From UBA2336 sp049306095 (lineage in GTDB: Bacteria > Bacteroidota > Bacteroidia > Cytophagales > Cyclobacteriaceae): a stretch of 64,000 nt of DNA. The notes below the pieces were generated by a model, which ran no database searches, was not told where the DNA came from, and saw only the letters and a list, made by a program, of their open reading frames with translations. Positions 26,128 to 35,489 of the stretch are shown here, one piece after another; position 1 is the stretch's first letter; each line of letters begins with the position of its first letter. Location: the NCBI GenBank assembly GCA_049306095.1, contig JBAQPU010000037.1, positions 3,002 through 67,001 on the forward strand, read 5' to 3'. The position numbers and the translations under genes were made by a program.

Positions 26128-26565
26128 ATGTTCAAAAGAAGAGAAAATAGGGTTCATATCTGCACTGAAAAGGCGTATTCCTCAACCTGTTATATCACAG
26201 CTTACTTCTTCTTAGCGATTTTTGTTCATTTCGCAGCGCAGGCTGGCTTTAGCACAACGGTTACCAGCACAGGGCAAATTCTTGGTTTTCAAGCCAAGCA
26301 TAACAGCGCTCCATTTTACCAGCCCATTAACAATGAAACTCAGAGTGGTCATGTATTTGTAACCGAATTTCTGAAAGAAACCGAAGGACAGGAAAAGCCC
26401 CATTTTAGTAAGGTCTTTGATTTTCATGCCAGCCAATCGGTAATTAAAAACGCCACCTCTGGTGCATTAGAAAAATTTCGCCCCGAGTTTTTACGGTCGT
26501 TACAAAACCGACCATCATTATCACTCATCATTCTGCACCATTCCTGGAAAAGCTTCTTAAGCTGA
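26128..26565 (+). CDS. Possible small membrane or secreted protein
   Basis: This unrecognised 145-residue open frame is preceded by a good promoter. It has a basic N-terminus, one hydrophobic helix (about 21-40, CYITAYFFLAIFVHFAAQ) that could be a late signal peptide ending in AQ, and a polar remainder (TSTGQILGFQAKHNSAPFYQ, LEKFRPEFLRSLQNRPSL). There is no family match or conserved motif that I know. The leader would be very short. It could be a genuine lineage-specific gene or an untranslated leader; only conservation would decide. Confidence 0.4.
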   Translation: MFKRRENRVHICTEKAYSSTCYITAYFFLAIFVHFAAQAGFSTTVTSTGQILGFQAKHNSAPFYQPINNETQSGHVFVTEFLKETEGQEKPHFSKVFDFHASQSVIKNATSGALEKFRPEFLRSLQNRPSLSLIILHHSWKSFLS

Positions 26566-26638
26566 TTTCCCATTCTTGAATTAAGTAAAGTCGTGTTATA
26601 GCTTCCGCGTGTTTGCTTTGACACTAAGTTTATTCAAT

Positions 26639-26660
26639 TACCGAAACCGCGGTTTTTTTT
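26639..26660 (+). terminator. Weak terminator-like hairpin before the RND operon
   Basis: ACCG and CGGT flank AAACCG (also a 12-base palindrome AAACCGCGGTTT) and run into eight T residues, 31 bases before the adaptor gene. The stem is short, so termination may be partial. Confidence 0.35.
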
Positions 26661-26690
26661 AAATCAGTTTCATTTTTAACAAATCATTTT

Positions 26691-27776
26691 ATGAAGAGAA
26701 TTCATATTCTCACAATGGCAGCAACTTTTTGCATGTTGGCCAGTTGCAAACATGGTGAAGAGAAAAGTCATGAAGAAACTAAGTTTATTGTAACTACACC
26801 CATAAAAAAAGACACAGTCGTATTCAACGAATACGTTTGTCAGATCCGGTCGATCCAACACATCGAACTCAGAGCGCTTGAGAAAGGATACCTCCAGCAC
26901 ATTTATGTGGACGAAGGTCAGTTTGTAAAAAAAGGACAAATGATGTTTCAGGTAATGCCCCTGATTTACCAGGCCGAATTTCAACGGGCCCAGGCCGAAG
27001 TAAACTATGCTGAAATTGAGTACCTGAATACAAAAAGTCTTGCCGACAGCAACATTGTTTCACAAAATGAACTCGCGCTTGCCAAGGCTACGCTTGATAA
27101 GGCTAAAGCCGAGGTGTCGTTGGCTGAAGCTCACTTAAACTTTACAAAAATTTCGGCACCCTTTGACGGCATCATGGACCGGTTCCATGTCCGCCTGGGA
27201 AGTCTCGTAGATGAAGGTGAACTGCTGACTACCCTTTCCGACAACAGCAAAATGTGGATTTACTTCAACGTTCCGGAATCGGAATACCTCGATTACATTA
27301 CGCGGTCAAAATCGGATGAGGACAAAAAAGTAAAACTCCAGATGGCCAATCATAAGCTGTACGAATATCCCGGCTTTGTAGAAACCATTGAAGCTGATTT
27401 TAATAACGAAACCGGAAACATCGCTTTTCGGGCTACCTTCCCTAACCCCAAAGGCATTTTACGCCACGGTGAAACCGGGAATATTCTGATGCCGGTTTAT
27501 CTTCACAATGCCCTCATCATTCCTCAAAAGGCAACCTTTGAAATCCTGGATAAGAAATATGTTTTCGTTGTGGACGACAAAGGCGTGATTCAGTCAAGGC
27601 AAATTACGGTTGAGACTGAGATCCCTCACCTGTACGCTATCAAAAACGGACTTGATGAGCATGATAAAATTCTGGTAGACGGTTTGCGAAAGGTTAAAAA
27701 CAACGAGCATATTCAATACGAAGTGCACGACCCACGGCAAATTATTGCGCAGCTATACGCATTACACGCTGAATAA
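26691..27776 (+). CDS. RND efflux periplasmic adaptor (membrane fusion) lipoprotein
   Basis: The 361-residue AcrA/MexA-type adaptor links the inner-membrane RND pump to the outer-membrane channel. It has a lipoprotein signal with LASC at about residue 19 and a lipoyl half-motif (LEKGYLQHIYVDEGQFVKKG). A coiled-coil hairpin follows (AEVNYAEIEYLNTKSLADSN, KATLDKAKAEVSLAEAHL), then the second lipoyl half (KISAPFDGIMDRFHVRLGSL), a beta-barrel domain and a membrane-proximal domain. It is first of three genes with the pump and channel. No local repressor gene is present. Confidence 0.93.
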   Translation: MKRIHILTMAATFCMLASCKHGEEKSHEETKFIVTTPIKKDTVVFNEYVCQIRSIQHIELRALEKGYLQHIYVDEGQFVKKGQMMFQVMPLIYQAEFQRAQAEVNYAEIEYLNTKSLADSNIVSQNELALAKATLDKAKAEVSLAEAHLNFTKISAPFDGIMDRFHVRLGSLVDEGELLTTLSDNSKMWIYFNVPESEYLDYITRSKSDEDKKVKLQMANHKLYEYPGFVETIEADFNNETGNIAFRATFPNPKGILRHGETGNILMPVYLHNALIIPQKATFEILDKKYVFVVDDKGVIQSRQITVETEIPHLYAIKNGLDEHDKILVDGLRKVKNNEHIQYEVHDPRQIIAQLYALHAE

Positions 27777-27797
27777 ATAACCTAAAATCCATCTAAC

Positions 27798-30700
27798 ATG
27801 TTTAGTAAATTTATTCAACGGCCAGTACTGGCGATCGCCATTTCTGTTGCCATTATTTTCCTGGGAATTCTGGCCATCAATACAAGGCCCATATCCCAGT
27901 TTCCGCAAATTGCACCTCCCCGTGTTAACATCTTCATCGCCTATCCAGGCTCCAGTGCCCAGGTATTGGTAGAATCAACATTGATTCCGCTCGAACGGGC
28001 CATCAACGGTGTACAGGGAATGCAGTACATCATCTCTGATGCGACCAGTGCCGGAGAAGCAACCGTTCAGATCGTCTTCGAACCTGGAACAGATCCTAAT
28101 GCTGCGGTTGTAAACGTAAAAACCCGTGTCGACCAGGTGATGAACAAACTCCCTGCACTGGTGCAACTGGAAGGTGTGATTATTACCCCTATTCAACCCA
28201 GCATGCTCATGTATGTCAACTTATATAGTACAGACAAACATGCTGACGAGAAGTTTTTGTACAACTATGCCAACGTTCACATTTTGCCAGAGCTTCAACG
28301 CATCAGCGGAATGGGTCGCGCCCAGATTTTAGGTAGCCGCCAGTATGCCATGCGTATTTGGTTGAAGCCCGATCGTATGCGCGCGTACAACATCTCTACT
28401 GAAGAAGTGATGGAGGCCATTAATGAACAAAGCGTAATCGGCAGACCGGGCCGCCTGGGTCAGGCTTCCGGAAAAACTCCACAATCGCTTGAATATGTAC
28501 TAACCTACAAAGGCAGATTTAATAAACCGGAGGAGTATGAAAATATTATTGTACGCGCCAATGCCGAAGGAGAAACATTGAAACTAAAAGATCTTGCTGA
28601 GGTTGAACTAGGTAGTGAATTCTTTGATATCTATTCCAATAAGGATGGATATCCTGCAGCATCTATTGTACTAAAACAAAACTTCGGCAGTAATGCCAGT
28701 AAAGTAATTGATGGCGTAAAAACAAAACTAAAAGAACTGGAAAGGGATTTCCCTCCGGGCATGAGTTACGAAATCAACTACGATGTTTCAAAATTTGTAA
28801 ACGCTTCCATCGACAAAGTAATACACACACTGGTTGAGGCATTCGTGCTGGTGGCTCTTGTCGTTTTCCTCTTTTTGGGTGATTGGCGATCAACTCTAAT
28901 TCCTACACTGGCCGTTCCGGTCTCGCTCATCGGGGCGTTTGTATTTATGCAGATATTTGACTTAACCATCAACCTGATTACCCTCTTTGCACTCGTACTG
29001 GCCATTGGTATTGTGGTGGATAATGCGATTGTGGTGGTGGAAGCTGTACACACCAAAATGGAAGAAGAAAATCTTTCACCCTTTCTCGCCACCAAGAAAG
29101 TATTAGGTGAAATCAGCGGAGCCATTATTGCCATTACGTTAATTATGACGGCCGTATTTGTTCCGGTAGCATTCATGACAGGCCCGGTGGGAATTTTTTA
29201 CCGGCAATTCTCCATCACCATGGCAAGTTCTATTGTGCTCTCAGGTGTGGTGGCGCTAACGCTAACCCCTGTGTTGTGTGCCATGATCTTGAAAAATCAG
29301 CACGGCAAGCCAAAGAAAAAATCACCAGTAGATATGTTTATTGGCTGGTTCAACAGAAAATTTGAAAAGCTTACTGGTCGGTACACCTCCTTATTGAACC
29401 TGATTGTCAACCGCAGGGTAGTAACCTTCGGCATTCTGATTCTGTTCGGGTTTGGCATTTTCGCAGTGGATAAAATACTACCTGCCGGGTTTATACCGAA
29501 TGAAGATCAGGGGATGATTTACGCCATCATTCAAACCCCTCCGGGCAGTACTTTGGAAACCACAAACGATGTTTCCAGAAAACTTCAGGCGATTGCGGAA
29601 GAGGTTGAAGGAATCCAATCGGTTTCGTCACTGGCCGGTTATGAAATTCTGACGGAAGGCCGGGGCTCCAATGCCGGAACGTGTATCATCAACCTGAAAG
29701 ATTGGTCGGAAAGGAAACAGTCGGTGACTGAAATTGTGGAAGAACTGGAAGAGAAAACAAAAGAGATGGGCGCCATTGTTGAATTCTTTGAACCTCCTGC
29801 TGTTCCAGGTTACGGCTCTTCCGATGGTTTTTCGTTGCGCATGCTGGATAAGAACAGTACGATCGACTACCAGGAATTTGCCAAAGTAAACGATGAATTT
29901 ATGCATGCCCTTGGCAAGCGAAAGGAGTTGACGGGCCTGTTCACATTTTTTGCGGCTAACTATCCGCAATATGAATTGATCATCGATAACGAGCTGGCCA
30001 TGCAAAAAGGTGTTTCCATTGGGAAAGCAATGGACAACCTCGACATCTTAATTGGCAGTACCTACGAGCAGGGTTTCATCCGCTTTGGAAATTTCTTTAA
30101 AGTGTATACCCAGGCAGCACCGGAATACCGCAAATTCCCTTCCGATATCCTGGACTTATTCATTAAGAACGATCGCGATGAAATGGTGCCCTACTCGGCT
30201 TTCATGAAAATGAAAAAAACACAAGGACCAAATGAGATTACCCGTTTCAACTTGTACACTTCTTCCTCCATCAGGGGAATTCCAGCGCCAGGGTATACCA
30301 GTGGCGATGCTATTCAAGCCATACAAGAAGTTGCAGCGCAAACCCTTCCACAAGGCTATGATATTGCATGGGAAGGACTCTCCTTTGATGAGGCTAACAG
30401 AGGCAATGAAGCGCTGTATATTTTTGTGGTCGTGCTCATTTTTGTTTACCTGATTTTAGCGGGTCAATATGAAAGTTTCATCATACCGCTTTCGGTAATT
30501 CTTTCGCTTCCGGTTGGTGTATTAGGTTCATTCTTACTGCTCAAGTTTATGGGGCTTGCCAATGACGTATACGCGCAAATTGGTGTGATCATGCTGCTGG
30601 GGTTGTTGGGGAAAAACGCAGTATTGATTGTTGAGTTTGCCGTTCAAAAACATCAGCAGGGCTCAACCGTTCTGGCAGCAGCCATTGAAGGTGCGCGTGT

Positions 30701-31028
30701 ACGGTTTCGCCCGATCCTGATGACTTCCTTTGCGTTCATCGCTGGGTTGCTTCCGCTTGTTATTGCAACGGGTGCCGGTGCTGTTGGTAACCGTACCATT
30801 GGTGCATCGGCCCTGGGCGGTATGCTGTTCGGAACTGTTTTCGGAGTAATCATCGTACCGGGTCTCTACTTTGTTTTTGGCACCCTTGCTGAGGGTAGAA
30901 AACTAATCCAGGATGAAGATGAGAAACCGTTGAGTGAAGAGTATGTAGAAAACAACGATGAAGTATCGCTGATTAAAAAAGTATTGAAAAAAATCCGATT
31001 TAAAAATGAAAAGAAGGATAATATATAA
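27798..31028 (+). CDS. RND multidrug efflux pump permease, HAE1 family
   Basis: The 1076-residue AcrB-like proton-drug antiporter has twelve membrane helices in two halves, each with a large periplasmic porter/docking region. Family features include FIQRPVLAIAISVAIIFLGI at the N-terminus, the gating segment AYPGSSAQVLVESTLIPLER, helix 4 with LVLAIGIVVDNAIVVVEAV (the Asp pair of the proton relay), and the second-half IMLLGLLGKNAVLIVEFAVQ with the relay Lys. The length is typical. It pumps hydrophobic or amphiphilic compounds from membrane and periplasm; substrates are not predictable. It follows the adaptor by 21 bases and overlaps the channel gene by 23 bases. Confidence 0.95.
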   Translation: MFSKFIQRPVLAIAISVAIIFLGILAINTRPISQFPQIAPPRVNIFIAYPGSSAQVLVESTLIPLERAINGVQGMQYIISDATSAGEATVQIVFEPGTDPNAAVVNVKTRVDQVMNKLPALVQLEGVIITPIQPSMLMYVNLYSTDKHADEKFLYNYANVHILPELQRISGMGRAQILGSRQYAMRIWLKPDRMRAYNISTEEVMEAINEQSVIGRPGRLGQASGKTPQSLEYVLTYKGRFNKPEEYENIIVRANAEGETLKLKDLAEVELGSEFFDIYSNKDGYPAASIVLKQNFGSNASKVIDGVKTKLKELERDFPPGMSYEINYDVSKFVNASIDKVIHTLVEAFVLVALVVFLFLGDWRSTLIPTLAVPVSLIGAFVFMQIFDLTINLITLFALVLAIGIVVDNAIVVVEAVHTKMEEENLSPFLATKKVLGEISGAIIAITLIMTAVFVPVAFMTGPVGIFYRQFSITMASSIVLSGVVALTLTPVLCAMILKNQHGKPKKKSPVDMFIGWFNRKFEKLTGRYTSLLNLIVNRRVVTFGILILFGFGIFAVDKILPAGFIPNEDQGMIYAIIQTPPGSTLETTNDVSRKLQAIAEEVEGIQSVSSLAGYEILTEGRGSNAGTCIINLKDWSERKQSVTEIVEELEEKTKEMGAIVEFFEPPAVPGYGSSDGFSLRMLDKNSTIDYQEFAKVNDEFMHALGKRKELTGLFTFFAANYPQYELIIDNELAMQKGVSIGKAMDNLDILIGSTYEQGFIRFGNFFKVYTQAAPEYRKFPSDILDLFIKNDRDEMVPYSAFMKMKKTQGPNEITRFNLYTSSSIRGIPAPGYTSGDAIQAIQEVAAQTLPQGYDIAWEGLSFDEANRGNEALYIFVVVLIFVYLILAGQYESFIIPLSVILSLPVGVLGSFLLLKFMGLANDVYAQIGVIMLLGLLGKNAVLIVEFAVQKHQQGSTVLAAAIEGARVRFRPILMTSFAFIAGLLPLVIATGAGAVGNRTIGASALGGMLFGTVFGVIIVPGLYFVFGTLAEGRKLIQDEDEKPLSEEYVENNDEVSLIKKVLKKIRFKNEKKDNI

Positions 31029-32436
31029 ATCCGTTGCAACCATCGGCTTATCGGTATTTCTGTGGAGTTGCATCACACCACCGGTAACCGTTAAAACGGA
31101 AAGCAAGGCTGTCCCGGTGAGTTACGCACAAACGCAGGATACCGTTAATATGGTTAACCACAACTGGAAGCAATATTTCTCTGATGCCAATCTGATTGCC
31201 CTCATCGACACAGCCCTGAAAAATAATCAGGAGTTAAACATCATGATGCAGGAGATTGAAATCAGTAAAAATGAAATCCAGGCGCGCAAAGGAGAATACC
31301 TCCCCTTTGTTGGTTTTGGTGCCGGTGCAGGCCTCGAAAAACCAGGAAGGTATACACGCGATGGATCCGTTGAGGAAAACCTGGAGATCAAACCCGGAAC
31401 AGAGTTTCCGGAACCGCTTGGCGACTACCGGTTTGGTTTACAGGCATCGTGGGAAGTGGACATCTGGAAAAAACTTCGGAATGCCAAAAAAGCCGCGGTG
31501 GTCAGGTACCTGGGTACAACAGAAGGTAAAAATTTCATGGTGACCAACCTGATTGCAGAGATCGCTAATAGCTATTACGAGTTAATGGCCCTCGATAACC
31601 AGCTCAACATCGTTGAACAGAATATTGAAATTCAAACGGATGGACTGAGGATTGTCAAGCAACAGAAAGATGCCGCCAAAGCGACTCAACTGGCTGTAAA
31701 CCGATTTGAAGCGCTGTTACTGAATACGCAGAACCGTCAGTATGAAATCAGGCAGCAAATTATTGAAACCGAAAACAGGATACATTTTCTAACGGGAGGA
31801 TTTCATGAAAGCGTACCGCGAAACTCCGTTAACTTCAGTTCCATTGTATTGGACTCAGCGCAAGCCGGAATTCCTTCTCAGTTGCTATCCAACCGGCCGG
31901 ATATCCGGCAGGCTGAATTAGAACTGGAAGCAGCCAAACTTGATGTGAAAGTGGCGCGCGCTAATTTCTATCCATCGTTGAGCATCGAAGCGGGAATTGG
32001 CTACCAGGCGTTTAATCCTGCGTACCTGATTAAACCCGAATCGATCCTGTATAATTTAGCTGGTGATTTAATGGCTCCGTTGATCAACCGGAACGCGATT
32101 AGCGCGGCTTATAAAAATGCCAATGCAGCACAAACGCAGCAAGTCTATAATTATGAACGTACTATCTTAAACGCTTACCTGGAAGTTGTGAATCAACTTT
32201 CGAAAGTTGATAACTTTAAAAAAAGTTATCAAACGAAAGAACAGGAAGTGGATATCCTGATGCACTCCATCACAATTTCAAATAATTTGTTTAAATCGGC
32301 CAGGGCCGATTATTTGGAGGTTCTGCTGACTCAACGCGAAGCGTTGGAATCAAAAATGGATCTGATTGAAATCAAGTTGAAACAAATGAATGCCCATGTG
32401 GATATTTATAAATCGCTGGGCGGTGGCTGGAAGTAA
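31006..32436 (+). CDS. TolC-family outer-membrane efflux channel lipoprotein
   Basis: The 476-residue outer-membrane factor of the NodT/OprM class has a lipoprotein signal (SVFLWSC, Cys about 22). Two OEP repeats follow, each with long periplasmic helices: first LIALIDTALKNNQELNIMMQ, second SNRPDIRQAELELEAAKLDV with KVARANFYPSLSIEAGIGYQ. It forms the trimeric exit duct for the pump encoded just upstream. Its ATG lies 23 bases inside the permease gene in another frame, showing tight coupling. A terminator follows 30 bases after the stop. Confidence 0.93.
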   Translation: MKRRIIYKSVATIGLSVFLWSCITPPVTVKTESKAVPVSYAQTQDTVNMVNHNWKQYFSDANLIALIDTALKNNQELNIMMQEIEISKNEIQARKGEYLPFVGFGAGAGLEKPGRYTRDGSVEENLEIKPGTEFPEPLGDYRFGLQASWEVDIWKKLRNAKKAAVVRYLGTTEGKNFMVTNLIAEIANSYYELMALDNQLNIVEQNIEIQTDGLRIVKQQKDAAKATQLAVNRFEALLLNTQNRQYEIRQQIIETENRIHFLTGGFHESVPRNSVNFSSIVLDSAQAGIPSQLLSNRPDIRQAELELEAAKLDVKVARANFYPSLSIEAGIGYQAFNPAYLIKPESILYNLAGDLMAPLINRNAISAAYKNANAAQTQQVYNYERTILNAYLEVVNQLSKVDNFKKSYQTKEQEVDILMHSITISNNLFKSARADYLEVLLTQREALESKMDLIEIKLKQMNAHVDIYKSLGGGWK

Positions 32437-32462
32437 GCCGTTGGTTTGTTAGGATGATTTAC

Positions 32463-32505
32463 AAAACTCCATTTGTTGTTCGCAGCAAATGGAGTTTTTA
32501 TTTTT
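32463..32505 (+). terminator. Rho-independent terminator of the RND operon
   Basis: The 12-base stem AAACTCCATTTG / CAAATGGAGTTT with a loop of about 10 bases is followed by TTATTTTT. It lies 28 bases after the TolC-family stop and directly abuts the MITE. Confidence 0.8.
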
Positions 32506-32506
32506 C

Positions 32507-32660
32507 TAGAAGCCATCTCAAAAATATTTCTATGTCTTTGTCCATTATGCTTCGTTGGCTTTTTCGCCCAGACTACTTCCAGTATGAGCTTCAAAAGCCG
32601 CCTTGCCTAATGGCCAAATACTTGAAAATCCACTAAAATCTATTTTTGAGATGGCTTCTA
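32507..32660. mobile_element. MITE-like element with perfect 20-bp inverted ends
   Basis: TAGAAGCCATCTCAAAAATA (32507-32526) is repeated exactly in inverted orientation at 32641-32660. If TA is the duplicated target, the element is the 150 bp from 32509 to 32658, beginning GAAGCC and ending GGCTTC. The 114-base interior encodes no transposase. TA targets are typical of IS630/Tc1-mariner-type transposases, which would have to act in trans; some IS5-group elements also fit. It sits immediately after the RND terminator in a 289-base gap without genes. About 65 unremarkable bases separate it from the next gene. Confidence 0.75.
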
Positions 32661-32724
32661 AGTAAAATCGCAAAAGTCATTCCACATAAATCGTGGCAAG
32701 CAAGTCCGCAATAACCAGGATAAT

Positions 32725-33309
32725 TTAATCCTTTGATACCGGATCAATCATAATATGCGCACGGTGTGTACCGGGGTCCATAATCCATGGCATCCCCGGG
32801 GCTTCCGGCTTGGTTGGAAGACCTGTGCTTTCGGCTGTAGCCCACGGAATATACACCACGTACCTGAATTTACCTTTTGTTACTTCACCGGTGGTGGCAT
32901 TGTAGGCCTCTGCCGGTGCTGAGAATACCTGTAAATTGGAAGCCTGTTTGGGCATTACCAATTTGCCCGACTTCACTTCTTCCTCCCGAATGGTAAATAT
33001 TTCCTGGAATGTTTTCCCTACTGCCTTCAATTCTCTTCCTCTTGCCATAAACGGCTCAAGATCTTTATGATAACACGATACACTGAATCCATCTTGTTTG
33101 GGGTTATCGGCCAGGCACACCATTTCATTCGTACCCTTTCGAAGCAATACAAACTCACCTTTCGCATTGTAACCGTACACTGCGGCCCCTGCCCGCTTGT
33201 CGTCAGGTGCAGCCAAAACAGCCGTTTTAATTTGAACTTCTACTGATGGAATCTGAGCCCACAATGGTGTGCTGATCAATGCCAGGATAAAAGCACCTTT
33301 ATATTTCAA
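32725..33309 (-). CDS. Secreted protein of unknown function
   Basis: The 194-residue protein has a signal peptide (MKYKGAFILALISTPLWAQ). There is no ATG in a suitable place; the frame begins with TTG 33309, and the well-formed signal peptide supports it. The mature part has VLLRKGTNEMVCLADNPKQD, a central helical region EPFMARGRELKAVGKTFQEI and the ending MPWIMDPGTHRAHIMIDPVS, in which His residues near the C-terminus could bind metal. I do not recognise the family. It is followed upstream by the M1 peptidase gene on the same strand, with a 112-base gap. Confidence 0.75.
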   Translation of the reverse strand: MKYKGAFILALISTPLWAQIPSVEVQIKTAVLAAPDDKRAGAAVYGYNAKGEFVLLRKGTNEMVCLADNPKQDGFSVSCYHKDLEPFMARGRELKAVGKTFQEIFTIREEEVKSGKLVMPKQASNLQVFSAPAEAYNATTGEVTKGKFRYVVYIPWATAESTGLPTKPEAPGMPWIMDPGTHRAHIMIDPVSKD

Positions 33310-33421
33310 AATTGGTCGTTTAATTTTCGCTTAAGCAATTTATACAATTCTTATCATTTCAGGACAATGGTTTGACATTGCAACTATTTTACGTGCAGCA
33401 TGAACCTCCGGTTTCAAATTT

Positions 33422-35407
33422 TTACCTGGGCCATACATTGTCTTTTGGATCGTTATCCGGAAATCGGTTATTCGGATCGAATGTTATTTTTTTGATTTTG
33501 CGCGAGCCAAATGCCAGATCTGCTTCAAAGGTTTTGCTTCCTGAAAACCACACATCCACAGGCCATGTAACAATGGCTGTATTTTTATCAATCATTTTTG
33601 CATTCGGCATTGTCCCAATCGGTTGCTCTCCTTCTTCAAACTCTACTTTCAGGACGACCGGTGAAGGCATTTGGCCTTGCTGGTAAATGGTAACACGATT
33701 CTTCTTCCCCACAACCTTCACATCGCGGATAGAACCATTCACCGACTCGGTAGTCCATAACCAATAATACCAAAACCACTCCAGGTTCTGACCAAGTTCA
33801 TTATTCATGAAAAAGATGTAATCCCATGGTGAGGGATGTTTGAATGCCCAGGCAGCGGTGTATTTTTTCATGGCTTTTATAACCGCATCATCACCCACCA
33901 TACCACCCAACATCGAAAGCATTAACGGGGTTTTTCCATACGTTTGAAAACCATATCCTGTACCCGCATCATTGGCGTTCCACATCATGGTGGCTTCATT
34001 TTCATTTCCGCTCATCATCCCATACCGTTGCCCCTCGCCATCTAGGCTGGCAGGCTTTCCTTCCGCATCCGCATCGGAGAGGATATTCATATATTGATTA
34101 AAGCCTTCATCCATCCAGCCATACCGGGTTTCATTGTTACCCACCATCATGGGCCACCACTGATGACCTGTTTCATGGTCGGCCGCTCCCTGGTTGGAAT
34201 TGATCACCATCGGATATTCCATCCCTGCGCTGGGGCCATCTTGCAGGGTTAATTGCGGGAAAGGATAAGGAGCCCATAGCGCAGAATAAAATTCCAGTGC
34301 ATGGCGTGTTACTTGTCCCGCCTTTTCAAAATATTTAGCACGGCTCGGTAAATAAACCATGTGAATGGGTACCGGGCCTTTTCCGGGAATGTTCGCACGC
34401 GTTGCCTTCCAGATAAAATTTGCCGAAGAGGCCCAGGCAAAATCATTAACCTGATCGGCAACAAAATGCCACGCCAATGTTTTACCGGTGGCGGTTGCCT
34501 TTCCAGGGCCACGCTCGTCTTCTCCTACAATGGTTATTTCATCATTGGAGTTGAGCACAGTGGCCAGTCGCTGACGAACCGTTTCGGTCAGTACTTCTTT
34601 CGGATTTTGTAAAACGCCAGTGCCGCTCACCAGCCATCCTGCAGGAACAGTAATGGTCACATCGAAGCGGCCAAAATTATTGTAAAATTCAGACGGCCCT
34701 AGGTAAACACTGGTCTCCCACCCGCGCAGGTCATCATACTTAGCCAATCGCGGAAACCATTGCGTTGGTTGAAACAGGGTGCTGTCCCATCGCTGGGTCA
34801 TGCGGTGGCCAATGCCACCGCTACCTCCGGGAAGTTTCGTATTCCAGGCTATTTCAAGCTCAACTTTTTTTCCTGCTGCAATGGGCGTGTCCAGTGTAAT
34901 GGTAGCCACCGTTTTTGTAAGTCCCGTAATGGCCAGTTTAGGAGGCGCACCCCAGGCTGCCGGTGGTTCAGTTAAGTTAACTTTTCTTCCGCCCACTACT
35001 AAACTGGTAACCACCATGCCCGATGTTGTTTCGGCAGGTGTGGAAGATCCGCGCGGAACATCGGCTCGAAATATATTGTGATCGAGGCGCAAGACAATTC
35101 TTGTCAGTTCCTCAGGACTGTTATTGTAAACATCAATCTTCTCAGTTCCTGAAATGGTTTGGGTGTGCGGGTCAAGGCTCGCCTGAATTGTGTAGTCGGT
35201 TTGCAACTGCCAGTAACGCGGGCCCGGTTTACCCGTAAAATCACGGGTTCCATCCTTCATGGCCTTACGAATGGAGTTTGTTAAAGGAACATCTCTTCTG
35301 ATCGCTCGTTCTTGTGTGTCAACCGCTTTACGCTGGAGTGTTGTTTGTTGGGCATAAAGCAACGTACCGCAAATAATGAGAAGGAATAGGGTTAGCCGTG
35401 CTTGCAT
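33422..35407 (-). CDS. M1-family metallopeptidase (exported)
   Basis: The 661-residue gluzincin has a signal peptide ending in LLYAQ at about residue 20. An N-terminal beta-sandwich domain (DYTIQASLDPHTQTISGTEK) precedes the catalytic domain. The zinc motif HETGH is at 411-415 with the third ligand Glu 434 in GWMDEG, the exact HExxH-x18-E spacing. The substrate-binding motif is GMEYP (395-399) where GAMEN is the classical form. It probably trims peptides from their N-termini in the periplasm or outside the cell. The usual C-terminal ERAP-like helical domain is short. It appears to be a single gene. Confidence 0.92.
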   Translation of the reverse strand: MQARLTLFLLIICGTLLYAQQTTLQRKAVDTQERAIRRDVPLTNSIRKAMKDGTRDFTGKPGPRYWQLQTDYTIQASLDPHTQTISGTEKIDVYNNSPEELTRIVLRLDHNIFRADVPRGSSTPAETTSGMVVTSLVVGGRKVNLTEPPAAWGAPPKLAITGLTKTVATITLDTPIAAGKKVELEIAWNTKLPGGSGGIGHRMTQRWDSTLFQPTQWFPRLAKYDDLRGWETSVYLGPSEFYNNFGRFDVTITVPAGWLVSGTGVLQNPKEVLTETVRQRLATVLNSNDEITIVGEDERGPGKATATGKTLAWHFVADQVNDFAWASSANFIWKATRANIPGKGPVPIHMVYLPSRAKYFEKAGQVTRHALEFYSALWAPYPFPQLTLQDGPSAGMEYPMVINSNQGAADHETGHQWWPMMVGNNETRYGWMDEGFNQYMNILSDADAEGKPASLDGEGQRYGMMSGNENEATMMWNANDAGTGYGFQTYGKTPLMLSMLGGMVGDDAVIKAMKKYTAAWAFKHPSPWDYIFFMNNELGQNLEWFWYYWLWTTESVNGSIRDVKVVGKKNRVTIYQQGQMPSPVVLKVEFEEGEQPIGTMPNAKMIDKNTAIVTWPVDVWFSGSKTFEADLAFGSRKIKKITFDPNNRFPDNDPKDNVWPR

Positions 35408-35489
35408 AGGTTTCGTGATTTTTTGATGGAGGCTCTAGTATACAGGAATTATACTAAAGGAAGTAACCGTTAATATAAAGTTTGATTTC

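Noticed and set aside
32406..32636. Short frames on both strands within the MITE (about 60 codons)
   Set aside because: They cross the terminator and inverted ends, have no start context and no transposase motif.
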